A stretch of 11,240 nt of DNA from Ignavibacteriales bacterium (GTDB taxonomy: Bacteria; Bacteroidota; Ignavibacteria; Ignavibacteriales; Ignavibacteriaceae): assembly GCA_020061995.1 (NCBI GenBank), contig JAGUXE010000040.1, forward strand, positions 1 through 11,240, written 5' to 3'. Of this stretch, positions 1-7,643 are shown one piece after another. Made by a program: the position numbers and the translations under genes. A model generated the notes under the pieces. The model was not told the origin of the DNA. It saw only the letters and a program-made list of their open reading frames with translations, and made no database searches. How positions within the stretch are numbered: the first letter of the stretch is position 1; every line of letters starts with the position of its first letter.

Positions 1-1
1 C

Positions 2-1228
2 ACAGATTCACTTAGTGATATTCTAACTATTTGCGGTTCTTCAACTTCAATTAAAATTTTGCAAAATGCTAGGGTGGAAGACGCTGATCTTCTCCTTGCA
101 GTTACTGCTTCTGAAGAAGTAAACTTCACAACAGCAATACTTGCTAAAAAATTAGGCGCAAAAAAAGTTGTCACACGTGTGGAAAATTCAGAATATGTAT
201 CACCTGATTGTCCCATAAACTTTTCGGAAATGGGAATCGATTATGTAATTTATCCCGAAGAATTAGCTGCACTCGAAACCGTCAAACTTATTAAGCGAAC
301 GGCCGCATCTGATGTTATCGAATTTGAAGGAGGGAAATTATCACTAATCGGTTTACGAATTGATAAAACAGCCCCACTTATTAATAAAACATTAATCCAG
401 ATTGCACAAGAATATTCTGCAATTGATTTTCGAATAATCGCGATTTATAGAGGCATCAGAACTATCATTCCCACTGGAAAAGATAAAGTACTACCTAATG
501 ATCAAATATTTGTAATTATAAAACCGGATTCGATGAAAAGTATGATTTCGATTGCCGGTAAAACCAATCAAAAATTTGAAAATTTAATGATTCTTGGTGG
601 TAGTAAAATAGGTAGATTAGCAGCAAAAATGTTAGAAAATGAATTAAATATAAAACTGATAGAATCAGATAAAGACCGTGGTTTTGAATTAGCTGATGAA
701 CTGCAAAATACGTTAGTTATTAACGGAGACGGAAGAGATATTGACCTTCTTGCTCAGGAAGGTATCATTGATATGGATGCATTTATTGCCGTTACCGATG
801 ATTCGGAAACTAATATAATTTCATGTTTAATGGCTAAACATCTTGGCGTAAAGAAAGCTATCGCCCTAGTGGATAAAGTGGATTACATTCCGTTAACACA
901 AACAATCGGGCTTGATGCACTTATCAACAAAAAAATGATTGCGGTAAATGATATATCAAGATTTGTTCGTAAAGGGGAAGTAGTTGCAATTGCAAGTTTA
1001 CACGGAATAGATGCAGAAGTATTTGAATTTATTTGCCAACAAAATTCACCAGCAACAAAAGGAAAAATCAAGGATTTACATATACCTAAAGATGCAATTA
1101 TTGGCGGAATTGTTCGTGGTGATGAATCAATAATTACAATTGGGAACACACAAATTATTGCGGGGGATAAAGTAGTCGTTTTTGCACTCCCGGGAGTTAT
1201 AGAAAAAATCGAAAAGTTATTTAGCTGA
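2..1228 (+). CDS. trkA: Trk potassium uptake system regulatory subunit TrkA (5' partial)
   Basis: Cytoplasmic peripheral subunit that binds NAD(H) and/or adenine nucleotides and gates the TrkH K+ channel. The frame is open from base 2, so the true start lies before the window; of a usual ~450 residues, 408 are present, so roughly 40 N-terminal residues, including the first glycine-rich Rossmann loop, are missing. The order is the classical doubled one: rest of RCK_N1 (ends about base 230, with ARVEDADLLLAVT), RCK_C1 (about 315-545), RCK_N2 with the dinucleotide loop LGGSKIG (about 593-613) followed by the acidic ESD strand end and a second DAFIAVTDDSETN block (about 775-815), then RCK_C2 to the stop. 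The TTG at 59 is internal, not a start, because conserved family sequence continues upstream of it. Its TGA shares one base with the ATG of the first trkH, which indicates translational coupling in one operon. Family assignment is firm; ligand preference cannot be read from the sequence. Confidence 0.95.
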   Translation, partial: TDSLSDILTICGSSTSIKILQNARVEDADLLLAVTASEEVNFTTAILAKKLGAKKVVTRVENSEYVSPDCPINFSEMGIDYVIYPEELAALETVKLIKRTAASDVIEFEGGKLSLIGLRIDKTAPLINKTLIQIAQEYSAIDFRIIAIYRGIRTIIPTGKDKVLPNDQIFVIIKPDSMKSMISIAGKTNQKFENLMILGGSKIGRLAAKMLENELNIKLIESDKDRGFELADELQNTLVINGDGRDIDLLAQEGIIDMDAFIAVTDDSETNIISCLMAKHLGVKKAIALVDKVDYIPLTQTIGLDALINKKMIAVNDISRFVRKGEVVAIASLHGIDAEVFEFICQQNSPATKGKIKDLHIPKDAIIGGIVRGDESIITIGNTQIIAGDKVVVFALPGVIEKIEKLFS

Positions 1229-2679
1229 TGATTCAGTTTAGACCTGTTATTAATATTATTGGATTTCTTTTGATTTTAGAGGGACTATTAATGCTCCCCG
1301 GAATTTCTTTTTCTTTATATTATAATGATAATGATGTAATCCCGATTTTGGTATGCGGAGTAGGAATTTCCATTATCGGATTTATCTTATGGTACTTCAC
1401 AAAAACCAAAGATTTCTTTGAGATAAAGAAACGCGAGGGTTATTTGATTGTTGCCCTCGGTTGGGTTATAATGTCTGCATTCGGTGCACTCCCCTTTATG
1501 CTTCATGGTTCCATTCCAAATTTTACAGATGCATTTTTTGAAACTGCTTCAGGGTTTACTACTACAGGGGCATCAATACTAACCAATATTGAAGCACTTC
1601 CTCACGGTCTTTTATTTTGGCGAAGCATGACTCACTGGATTGGCGGAATGGGCATTATAGTCTTATCACTTGCTATACTTCCATTGCTGGGAATAGGTGG
1701 AATGCAATTATATATTGCAGAGGTTCCCGGAACCAGCAAAGATAAAATTCATCCGAGAGTTCGTGAAACCGCTAAACGTCTCTGGGCGATTTATGTGCTT
1801 TTAACCTTCACTCAAGTTATTCTTTTGATATTTGGAGGAATGAATTTGTTTGATGCAATCTGTCATTCATTCGGAACGATTGCCACCGGAGGTTTCTCTA
1901 CTAAAAATGCAAGTCTGGGATTTTATAAATCAGCTTACATTGATTACGTTGTTACAATTTTTATGTTTCTTTCAGGTGTGAATTTTACGCTTCACTATCT
2001 TGCTCTGCATGGCAAAATAAAATCCTATTGGAAAGATGAGGAATTTAAATTTTATACTATTCTTATTTTGTTTATAGCAGGAGGCATAGGTGTATATTTA
2101 TTTTTTTCAAATTTATTCGGAGTGGAAGAATCTTTTAGGCATTCCATCTTTACAGTTGTGTCATTAGTAACTTCTACGGGGTTTGTAACAACCAACTATG
2201 AGGCTTGGGGATATTTTTTTGAAATAATTATCTTTTTATTACTTCTCACAGGAGCTTGTGCGGGTTCAACCGGGGGTGGGATAAAAATGATACGCCATTA
2301 TTTATTATTTAAAAATGGCATATATGAATTGAAAAGATTAATTCACCCGAATGCAATTATTCCAGTTCGGTATAACCGTAAAGCTGTATTGCCGGAAGTT
2401 ATTTCAAAAGTTTCAGCATTTGCTCTCTTTTATTTATTGATACTCGCCGTCGGGGCACTTCTACTTAGTTTAACCGGTTTGGATTTTTCTTCTTCGTTTG
2501 GCTCGGTTGCCGCTTGTATCGGTAATGTTGGACCGGGCTTAGGAGAAACCGGCCCAATTATGACTTATGCAGGTATCACTTCTGTAGGGAAGTGGTTTCT
2601 TTCTTTTGTTATGGTACTTGGCAGATTGGAGCTTTTTACTATCTTAATCATATTCTCTCCCTACTTTTGGAAAAGGTAG
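1228..2679 (+). CDS. trkH: Trk potassium transporter membrane subunit TrkH, first copy
   Basis: Inner-membrane K+ channel subunit of the SKT superfamily (TrkH/KtrB), which acts as a dimer with a TrkA ring. It has 483 residues, the normal TrkH length. All four pore-loop motifs are present: SGFTTTGAS (108-116), ATGGFST (219-225), TSTGF (315-319) and GNVGPG (432-437), each carrying the filter glycine. The broken third-repeat helix that forms the intramembrane gate loop reads GACAGSTGGGIK (342-353). Other family blocks include WRSMTHWIGGMG (131-142), the LHGKIKSYW loop (260-268) and GRLELFT near the C-terminus (465-471). The start ATG overlaps the trkA stop (TGATG), so no separate ribosome site is needed. 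It is followed 23 bases later by a second trkH with which it aligns over its full length without gaps. Confidence 0.96.
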   Translation: MIQFRPVINIIGFLLILEGLLMLPGISFSLYYNDNDVIPILVCGVGISIIGFILWYFTKTKDFFEIKKREGYLIVALGWVIMSAFGALPFMLHGSIPNFTDAFFETASGFTTTGASILTNIEALPHGLLFWRSMTHWIGGMGIIVLSLAILPLLGIGGMQLYIAEVPGTSKDKIHPRVRETAKRLWAIYVLLTFTQVILLIFGGMNLFDAICHSFGTIATGGFSTKNASLGFYKSAYIDYVVTIFMFLSGVNFTLHYLALHGKIKSYWKDEEFKFYTILILFIAGGIGVYLFFSNLFGVEESFRHSIFTVVSLVTSTGFVTTNYEAWGYFFEIIIFLLLLTGACAGSTGGGIKMIRHYLLFKNGIYELKRLIHPNAIIPVRYNRKAVLPEVISKVSAFALFYLLILAVGALLLSLTGLDFSSSFGSVAACIGNVGPGLGETGPIMTYAGITSVGKWFLSFVMVLGRLELFTILIIFSPYFWKR

Positions 2680-2702
2680 CGAATAAATTCTTATCTTAAA
2701 AT

Positions 2703-4154
2703 ATGATAAACTTAAAATCTGTAATATATATTATTGGTTTCCTTCTAATAATTGAAGGTATACTTATGCTCCCCGGGATTGCTTTTTCAATTTACTATGG
2801 GGATCGTGATACACTTGCAATATTAATAAGTGCTTGTATTACAATAGTAATCGGAACAGCGATGTGGCTGTTTTCACGTACTGATGAATTGCGTGATATC
2901 AAAAAACGTGAAGGCTATATTATCGTTTCATTTGGTTGGATTATTATGTCTTTGTTCGGGACATTGCCATTTATAATTTCAGGTTCTATCCCCGGTTTTA
3001 TCGATGCCTTCTTCGAAACTGCATCAGGATTTACAACTACCGGGGCATCAGTAGTTGCAAATGTAGAGGCAATTCCCCATGGAATTTTATTCTGGCGGAG
3101 TATGACCCACTGGATTGGAGGAATGGGAATTATTGTATTATCCCTCGCAATACTACCATTACTGGGGATCGGTGGGATGCAATTGTATGCGGCTGAAGTT
3201 GCCGGACCAACTAAAGATAAACTTCATCCAAGAGTTAAAGAAACCGCAAAGCGTCTTTGGGCAATCTATGTATTGTTAACTTTAGTCGAAACAGTTTTAT
3301 TAATGTTTGGTGGAATGAATTTTTTCGATTCAATTTGTCATTCGTTCGGAACAATTGCAACGGGCGGATTTTCCACAAAGAATGCGAGTGTAGCTTATTA
3401 CCAATCGGCATATATAGACTATATAATTATAATATTCATGTTCCTTTCAGGAGCAAATTTTTCACTTCATTACTTTGCCCTTCATGGAAAAATAAAATCG
3501 TATTGGGAAGATGAAGAGTTTAAGTTCTATCTCTTTTTTGTTGTGATTGTCGTTTTGGGAATTGGGTTTTATCTCCACTTCAACTCCTCTTCAGGTTTTG
3601 AAGAATCTATTCGTAAATCAGCTTTCAGCGTAATCTCGGTTTTAAGTTCAACCGGTTTCGTAACCAGTGATTATGAACAATGGGGTTATTTTATGGGGAT
3701 GATCTTTTTAGTATTACTATTAATGGGTGCTTGTGCCGGCTCAACAAGTGGTGGAATAAAAATGGTACGACATTATTTATTACTAAAAAATAGTTTTTAT
3801 GAATTAAAAAGATTAATCCACCCCAATGCAATTATTCCTGTTCGCTACAATAAAAAAGCTGTTTCTCAGGATATTATTTCTAAGATTTCAGCTTTTACAC
3901 TTTTATATTTTTTAGTATTTGCAATTGGTTCGATAATTATGGCAATGAGTGGTTTAGAAATACCTTCTGCAATGGGTGCTGTAGCTGCTTGTCTTGGAAA
4001 TATTGGACCTGGTCTTGGAAGCACGGGACCTGCAACTACTTTTGCAAATGTGAATGATTTCGGAAAAGTCTTTTTATCTTTTATAATGATTTTAGGAAGA
4101 TTAGAACTTTTTACAATGATTATAATTTTCTCCCCCTCTTTTTGGAGAAAATAG
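2703..4154 (+). CDS. trkH: Trk potassium transporter membrane subunit TrkH, second copy
   Basis: Second complete TrkH in tandem. It is also 483 residues, and an ungapped hand comparison with the first copy gives about 325 identical positions (about 67%). Pore motifs are all kept: SGFTTTGAS (108-116), ATGGFST (219-225), SSTGF (315-319) and GNIGPG (432-437). The gate loop differs at residue 349, reading GACAGSTSGGIK where copy one has Gly. Conserved stretches such as residues 131-160 and 371-383 are identical between copies, while the predicted outer parts of the helices around 40-65 and 277-300 have drifted. This is the pattern of two proteins both under selection rather than a decaying copy. 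No Shine-Dalgarno sequence is visible before the ATG; the 23-base gap is AT-rich. It could be a second homodimeric channel sharing the one TrkA, or a partner in a heterodimer; the sequence cannot decide. Confidence 0.95.
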   Translation: MINLKSVIYIIGFLLIIEGILMLPGIAFSIYYGDRDTLAILISACITIVIGTAMWLFSRTDELRDIKKREGYIIVSFGWIIMSLFGTLPFIISGSIPGFIDAFFETASGFTTTGASVVANVEAIPHGILFWRSMTHWIGGMGIIVLSLAILPLLGIGGMQLYAAEVAGPTKDKLHPRVKETAKRLWAIYVLLTLVETVLLMFGGMNFFDSICHSFGTIATGGFSTKNASVAYYQSAYIDYIIIIFMFLSGANFSLHYFALHGKIKSYWEDEEFKFYLFFVVIVVLGIGFYLHFNSSSGFEESIRKSAFSVISVLSSTGFVTSDYEQWGYFMGMIFLVLLLMGACAGSTSGGIKMVRHYLLLKNSFYELKRLIHPNAIIPVRYNKKAVSQDIISKISAFTLLYFLVFAIGSIIMAMSGLEIPSAMGAVAACLGNIGPGLGSTGPATTFANVNDFGKVFLSFIMILGRLELFTMIIIFSPSFWRK

Positions 4155-4209
4155 ATTTTACGTTTAAAAATTAAATTGTCTATTATTTGATTTATATCTT
4201 TTAAGCTTT

Positions 4210-5565
4210 ATGAAGTTCCTTTTCCTATACCTCTTTTTAATATCAACAAACTTATTTTCGCAATCTCTATATTTCCCTCCCCTCAGCGGAGATGATTGGG
4301 AAAATTTATCGTTGAACTCACAAGGCTGGGATTCAACAAAAATTGATAACCTATACGGATTCCTTCAGGACAATAACACCAGAGCATTTCTAGTCTTAAA
4401 AAATGGTAAGATAATCATAGAAAAATATTTTGACTCATTTACAAAAGATAGCATTTGGTATTGGGCTTCTGCCGGAAAAACCGTTACCTCACTACTCGTA
4501 GGTATAGCACAGCAGGAGGGATTTCTTTCAATTGATGATTCAACATCAAAATTTCTTGGGAATGGGTGGACTTCCGCTCCACTAGAAAAAGAAAAACTTA
4601 TTACCATTAAAGATCAACTGAGTATGACATCAGGGCTCAACGATAACGTTACCAATTCTGATTGTACTTCTCCTGAATGTCTTCAATATCTTGCAGAAGC
4701 AGGTACAAGATGGGCTTATCACAATGCACCTTATACACTTCTTGATTCGGTTATTCAGAATTCAACCGGACTAACACTAAATCAATATTTTTACTCTCGT
4801 GTTAGAACAAAGATCGGGATGAATGGATTTTTCATTAAAAGCGGGTTTAATAATGTTATGTTTAGTACACCAAGAAGTATGGCTCGTTTTGGGTTGCTGA
4901 TACTTAATGGGGGTAAGTGGGAGAATAATGTTCTATTAACAGATAATGTCTACTTCAATCAGATGATAAATTCTTCTCAAACAATTAATAAATCATACGG
5001 GTATCTTTGGTGGCTTAACGGGAAAGAGAGTTATATGCTTCCACAGTCGCAGTTTATCTTTTCCGGGAAGCTTGTTCCAAATGCCCCTGACGATATGTTT
5101 TCAGCAATGGGAAAGAATGGACAGTTTCTTAATATTGTCCCCTCAGAGAAATTAATAGTTGTAAGGATGGGTGATTCTCCCGATAATTCATTCGTACCGA
5201 ATCTGTTCAATAACGATCTTTGGGCTTATCTTAATGATGTTATAAATCCTTTAAGTAGTGTAAAAGCTAATGATCTTCCCCCTTATGAATACCGGTTAGA
5301 ACAGAATTATCCGAACCCATTTAATCCTAGTACAAAAATTAGATTCTCAATTCCTTTAAATGCAGAACAAAATAAATTAGTTCAAATTCGAATTTATGAT
5401 GTGCTTGGTATTGAAATCGCTATGTTAGTCAATGAGTATATGGTTGCAGGAAATCATGAGATTATTTTTGACGCAGTAAGTAATAATATTCCGAGTGGAA
5501 TTTATTATTACAGACTAAATACCAACAATTTTTTGTCTATCAAAAAAATGATTTACTTAAAATAG
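4210..5565 (+). CDS. Secreted class C beta-lactamase-like serine hydrolase with T9SS sorting tail
   Basis: A 451-residue exported enzyme of the serine beta-lactamase-like superfamily (COG1680; class C beta-lactamase, DD-peptidase and esterase relatives). A signal peptide covers about residues 1-17 (hydrophobic run LFLYLFLISTNLF, cleavage probably before QSLYF). Catalytic motifs are in the right order: S87-A-G-K90 (SxxK, with Ser87 the nucleophile), Y170-H-N172 (YxN) and K302-N-G304 (KxG). The family landmark LSMTSGL lies at 137-143. Two cysteines (152, 157) are close enough to form a disulphide. From about residue 363 it has a type A T9SS tail: NYPNPFNPST (366-375), the IYDVLG strand, then GIYYY and a terminal KKMIYLK. 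So the protein should cross the inner membrane by Sec and be exported or surface-anchored by T9SS. Start choice is fixed by the signal peptide; no clear Shine-Dalgarno precedes it. Substrate is unknown: the fold serves peptidases, esterases and amidases, so antibiotic resistance should not be assumed. It begins 55 bases after trkH and is probably functionally unrelated. Confidence 0.88.
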   Translation: MKFLFLYLFLISTNLFSQSLYFPPLSGDDWENLSLNSQGWDSTKIDNLYGFLQDNNTRAFLVLKNGKIIIEKYFDSFTKDSIWYWASAGKTVTSLLVGIAQQEGFLSIDDSTSKFLGNGWTSAPLEKEKLITIKDQLSMTSGLNDNVTNSDCTSPECLQYLAEAGTRWAYHNAPYTLLDSVIQNSTGLTLNQYFYSRVRTKIGMNGFFIKSGFNNVMFSTPRSMARFGLLILNGGKWENNVLLTDNVYFNQMINSSQTINKSYGYLWWLNGKESYMLPQSQFIFSGKLVPNAPDDMFSAMGKNGQFLNIVPSEKLIVVRMGDSPDNSFVPNLFNNDLWAYLNDVINPLSSVKANDLPPYEYRLEQNYPNPFNPSTKIRFSIPLNAEQNKLVQIRIYDVLGIEIAMLVNEYMVAGNHEIIFDAVSNNIPSGIYYYRLNTNNFLSIKKMIYLK

Positions 5566-5665
5566 AGGAGCCGTTTTATTTCTTATTCTCCTTTTTGTCG
5601 ATTCACCTCATTTAAAATATTGTATGCTTGATTATTTGCCATAAAATTTGCATGATTGAGTATTA

Positions 5666-5718
5666 AAATTCCTTTTAAGAAAAATATCGTCTTAAACTTA
5701 AAAATCGCAAAGGAATTT
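5666..5718. repeat. Inverted repeat with perfect 10-bp arms in the 216-base gap before the propeller gene
   Basis: AAATTCCTTT at 5666-5675 pairs perfectly with AAAGGAATTT at 5709-5718 across 33 bases. A smaller competing stem, TTTAAG/CTTAAA (5674-5679 with 5691-5696), lies mostly inside it. It sits 63 bases before the start codon of the next gene, so it could be part of an untranslated leader or an operator. The composition is so AT-rich that chance pairing is a real possibility. The rest of the gap (5566-5781) shows no gene; a loose promoter-like pair TTGTTA (5717-5722) and TAAATA (5740-5745) is the only other thing seen. Confidence 0.35.
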
Positions 5719-5781
5719 GTTATCTAACTTCGGAATAAGTAAATATTCAATTTATTTAATTATAAGGATGGAAGATCAATA

Positions 5782-7575
5782 ATGGCTATTCACATTTGTT
5801 TAAAACCATTAATATTTTTCGTTATCTTCATCAGCTCCTACGAAACATCATATCCAATTAATCAATTAGATACGCTATGGACAAAAACTTTTGGTGGAAC
5901 TAACATCGACATCGGTCATTCCGTTACGCAAACCACTGACGGGGGTTATGCAGTTACTGGATATACCAGATCATTTGGAACAATGAGTGGTAGAAATGTT
6001 TATCTACTCAAAACAGATCATTCAGGCAATCAGCAATTTTTAACTGCTTATGGAGGTAATAATGATGATGAAGGGTATTCCTTAAAGCAAACGAGTGATG
6101 GAGGTTTTATAATAGCAGGATTAACTAAGTCTTTCGGCGCGGGACTCAATGATGTTTACGTTATAAAAACCAATTCAACTGGTGATGAAGTTTGGAGTAA
6201 AACTTTTGGAGGAGCACAAGACGACGAGGGGTATTCTGTAATCGAATCTACTTCCGGTGGTTATGTCATAGCAGGGGTTACATCATCTTATGGTTCAGGA
6301 AGTCGCGATGTCTGGCTAATAAAAACGGATAATTCAGGTAATGAATTATGGCGAAAAACTCATGGAGGCTTTAGTTCTGACGGGGCAAGAGATATAAAGC
6401 AAACATCTGATGGCGGTTATATAATTACCGGTTGGACGTTTTCACATGGACCGGGAAGCATTGGGAATTTATGGCTTGTAAGAACTGATTCAAGTGGAAA
6501 TGAATTATGGAATAAAGCTTTTGGCGGAACCGGAGTTGATAGAGGTTATTCTGTCCAGCAAACCAACGACGGAGGTTTTATCATAGCCGGATATACTTCT
6601 TCCTTCGGTGCAGGATTAGATGATATGCTTCTGATAAAAACAGATTCAAACGGTAATGAATTATGGCAGAAAGCATTTGGAGGAACAGGTCGTGATTATG
6701 GACATTCAGTAATTCAAACTTTTGATGGTGGTTTTTTAGTTGCCGGATACACACTCTCTTTTGGAGCAGGTGGTGATGACTTTTGGCTAGTTAAAACAGA
6801 TGCTTCAGGTAATTTAGAGTGGCATCAAACTTTTGGAGGGACATCCTCTGATGTTGCCTATTCAATTTCCCCCACGAACGACGGAGGTTATATAATTACA
6901 GGACACACACTTTCATTTGGAGCAGGTGTTCATGATATTTGGCTGATAAAAACTGCAACGGTTATCCCTGTTGAACTAATTAACTTTTCAGCAGATATAA
7001 TTAATAGTGAAGTTTTATTGAAATGGGAAACTGCCTCTGAATTGAATAATCACGGATTTGAAGTTCTATATAAAATACATTATCCGGAATTTATTTTTCA
7101 ATCGGATTTAGAAAATGATTGGCAAAATATCGGTTTCGTTATCGGAAAAGGTAATAGTAAGGATAGAAGTGAATACTCATTTAGTCATACAACAAATCGA
7201 CAGGGAAAATATTTATATAAACTAAAACAAGTTGATTATGATGGGAGTATTTCATTTAGTAAGATTGTTGAATTAGAGATAAGTGATTCTCCACAAAATT
7301 TTGAACTTTCTCAAAATCATCCGAATCCGTTTAATCCTCACACTTTGATAAGGTATCAGATTCCCTTGAATCCCGGTAAAAGCGATGTTACCACTTTAAA
7401 AGTTTTTGATGTGATAGGGAATGAAGTTTTAACATTAGTGGATGAGATTAAAGACCCGGGTTCTTATGAAATATATTTTAATGCCGATAAATATGATTTA
7501 GCGAGCGGAATTTATTTCTACAAATTGAAGACCGGATTGTATTCTTCTATAAAAAAAATGATTTATCTTAAATAG
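5782..7575 (+). CDS. Secreted seven-repeat (probable seven-bladed beta-propeller) protein with T9SS tail
   Basis: A 597-residue exported protein of unknown specific role. A signal peptide is likely at about residues 1-24 (LIFFVIFISS core, somewhat atypical). Residues 33-391 are seven consecutive repeats of 52-53 residues with the consensus W-x-K-T/A-F-G-G ... D-x-G-x-S-[VI]-x-Q-T-x-D-G-G-[YF]-I-I-x-G-x-T-x-S-F-G-x-G ... L-I-K-T-D-x-x-G-N-E-L. They begin at residues 33, 86, 138, 190, 243, 295 and 347. Seven such blade-sized units suggest one closed seven-bladed propeller, akin to SBBP-type repeats. Next comes a fibronectin-III-like module (about 396-503, opening PVELINFSA and with YKLKQVDYDGS), then a T9SS tail from 507 (NHPNPFNPHT, GIYFY, KKMIYLK). 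GGA at 5770-5772, nine bases before the ATG, is a weak ribosome site. In-frame ATG choices upstream are blocked by a stop. Such proteins are usually surface or extracellular binding proteins; no catalytic motif is seen. Confidence 0.83.
   Translation: MAIHICLKPLIFFVIFISSYETSYPINQLDTLWTKTFGGTNIDIGHSVTQTTDGGYAVTGYTRSFGTMSGRNVYLLKTDHSGNQQFLTAYGGNNDDEGYSLKQTSDGGFIIAGLTKSFGAGLNDVYVIKTNSTGDEVWSKTFGGAQDDEGYSVIESTSGGYVIAGVTSSYGSGSRDVWLIKTDNSGNELWRKTHGGFSSDGARDIKQTSDGGYIITGWTFSHGPGSIGNLWLVRTDSSGNELWNKAFGGTGVDRGYSVQQTNDGGFIIAGYTSSFGAGLDDMLLIKTDSNGNELWQKAFGGTGRDYGHSVIQTFDGGFLVAGYTLSFGAGGDDFWLVKTDASGNLEWHQTFGGTSSDVAYSISPTNDGGYIITGHTLSFGAGVHDIWLIKTATVIPVELINFSADIINSEVLLKWETASELNNHGFEVLYKIHYPEFIFQSDLENDWQNIGFVIGKGNSKDRSEYSFSHTTNRQGKYLYKLKQVDYDGSISFSKIVELEISDSPQNFELSQNHPNPFNPHTLIRYQIPLNPGKSDVTTLKVFDVIGNEVLTLVDEIKDPGSYEIYFNADKYDLASGIYFYKLKTGLYSSIKKMIYLK
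5878..6954 (+). repeat. Seven coding tandem repeats of 156-159 bases (propeller blades)
   Basis: Seven in-frame repeats occupy residues 33-391 of the secreted protein. Repeats 1 and 4 are 53 residues, the seventh is cut to 45 where it meets the following module, and the other four are 52. The most constant positions are Phe-Gly-Gly near the start, Asp-Gly-Gly-[YF] in the middle, Ser-Phe-Gly-x-Gly after it, and the Lys-Thr-Asp ... Gly-Asn end. Spacing is kept but synonymous and non-synonymous differences are many, so the array is old rather than a recent slippage product. Confidence 0.9.
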
Positions 7576-7609
7576 GAAGTTGATTCGAATTTCATAATTT
7601 AAATATTTA

Positions 7610-7635
7610 ATGAGCCGTTCTAATGAACGGCTCAT
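7610..7635. terminator. Hairpin between convergent genes, probable bidirectional terminator
   Basis: ATGAGCCGTTC (7610-7620) and GAACGGCTCAT (7625-7635) form a perfect 11-bp stem with a four-base TAAT loop. It lies in the 68-base gap between two convergent stop codons (7575 on +, 7644 on -). No clean T-run follows on either side, although the - strand side is AT-rich (TAAATATTTAAATT), so a classic intrinsic terminator is plausible mainly for the - strand. Confidence 0.7.
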
Positions 7636-7643
7636 CGAACAAA

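Noticed and set aside
59..61. TTG as the start codon of trkA
   Set aside because: The frame is open to base 2 and the upstream residues (ICGSSTSIKILQNARVEDAD) continue the RCK_N domain, so the gene starts before the window.
4210..5565. Antibiotic-resistance beta-lactamase
   Set aside because: The motifs fit the wide COG1680 serine hydrolase group, and the T9SS tail argues for an extracellular substrate; nothing points to resistance.
5566..5596. Possible terminator after the serine hydrolase (AGGAG/CTCCT followed by five T)
   Set aside because: The stem is only five base pairs with a 17-base loop, too weak to claim.
5878..6954. Regular ~156-base spacing as a CRISPR or non-coding tandem repeat
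   Set aside because: The repeats are in one open frame, diverge at third positions and encode a clear protein repeat.
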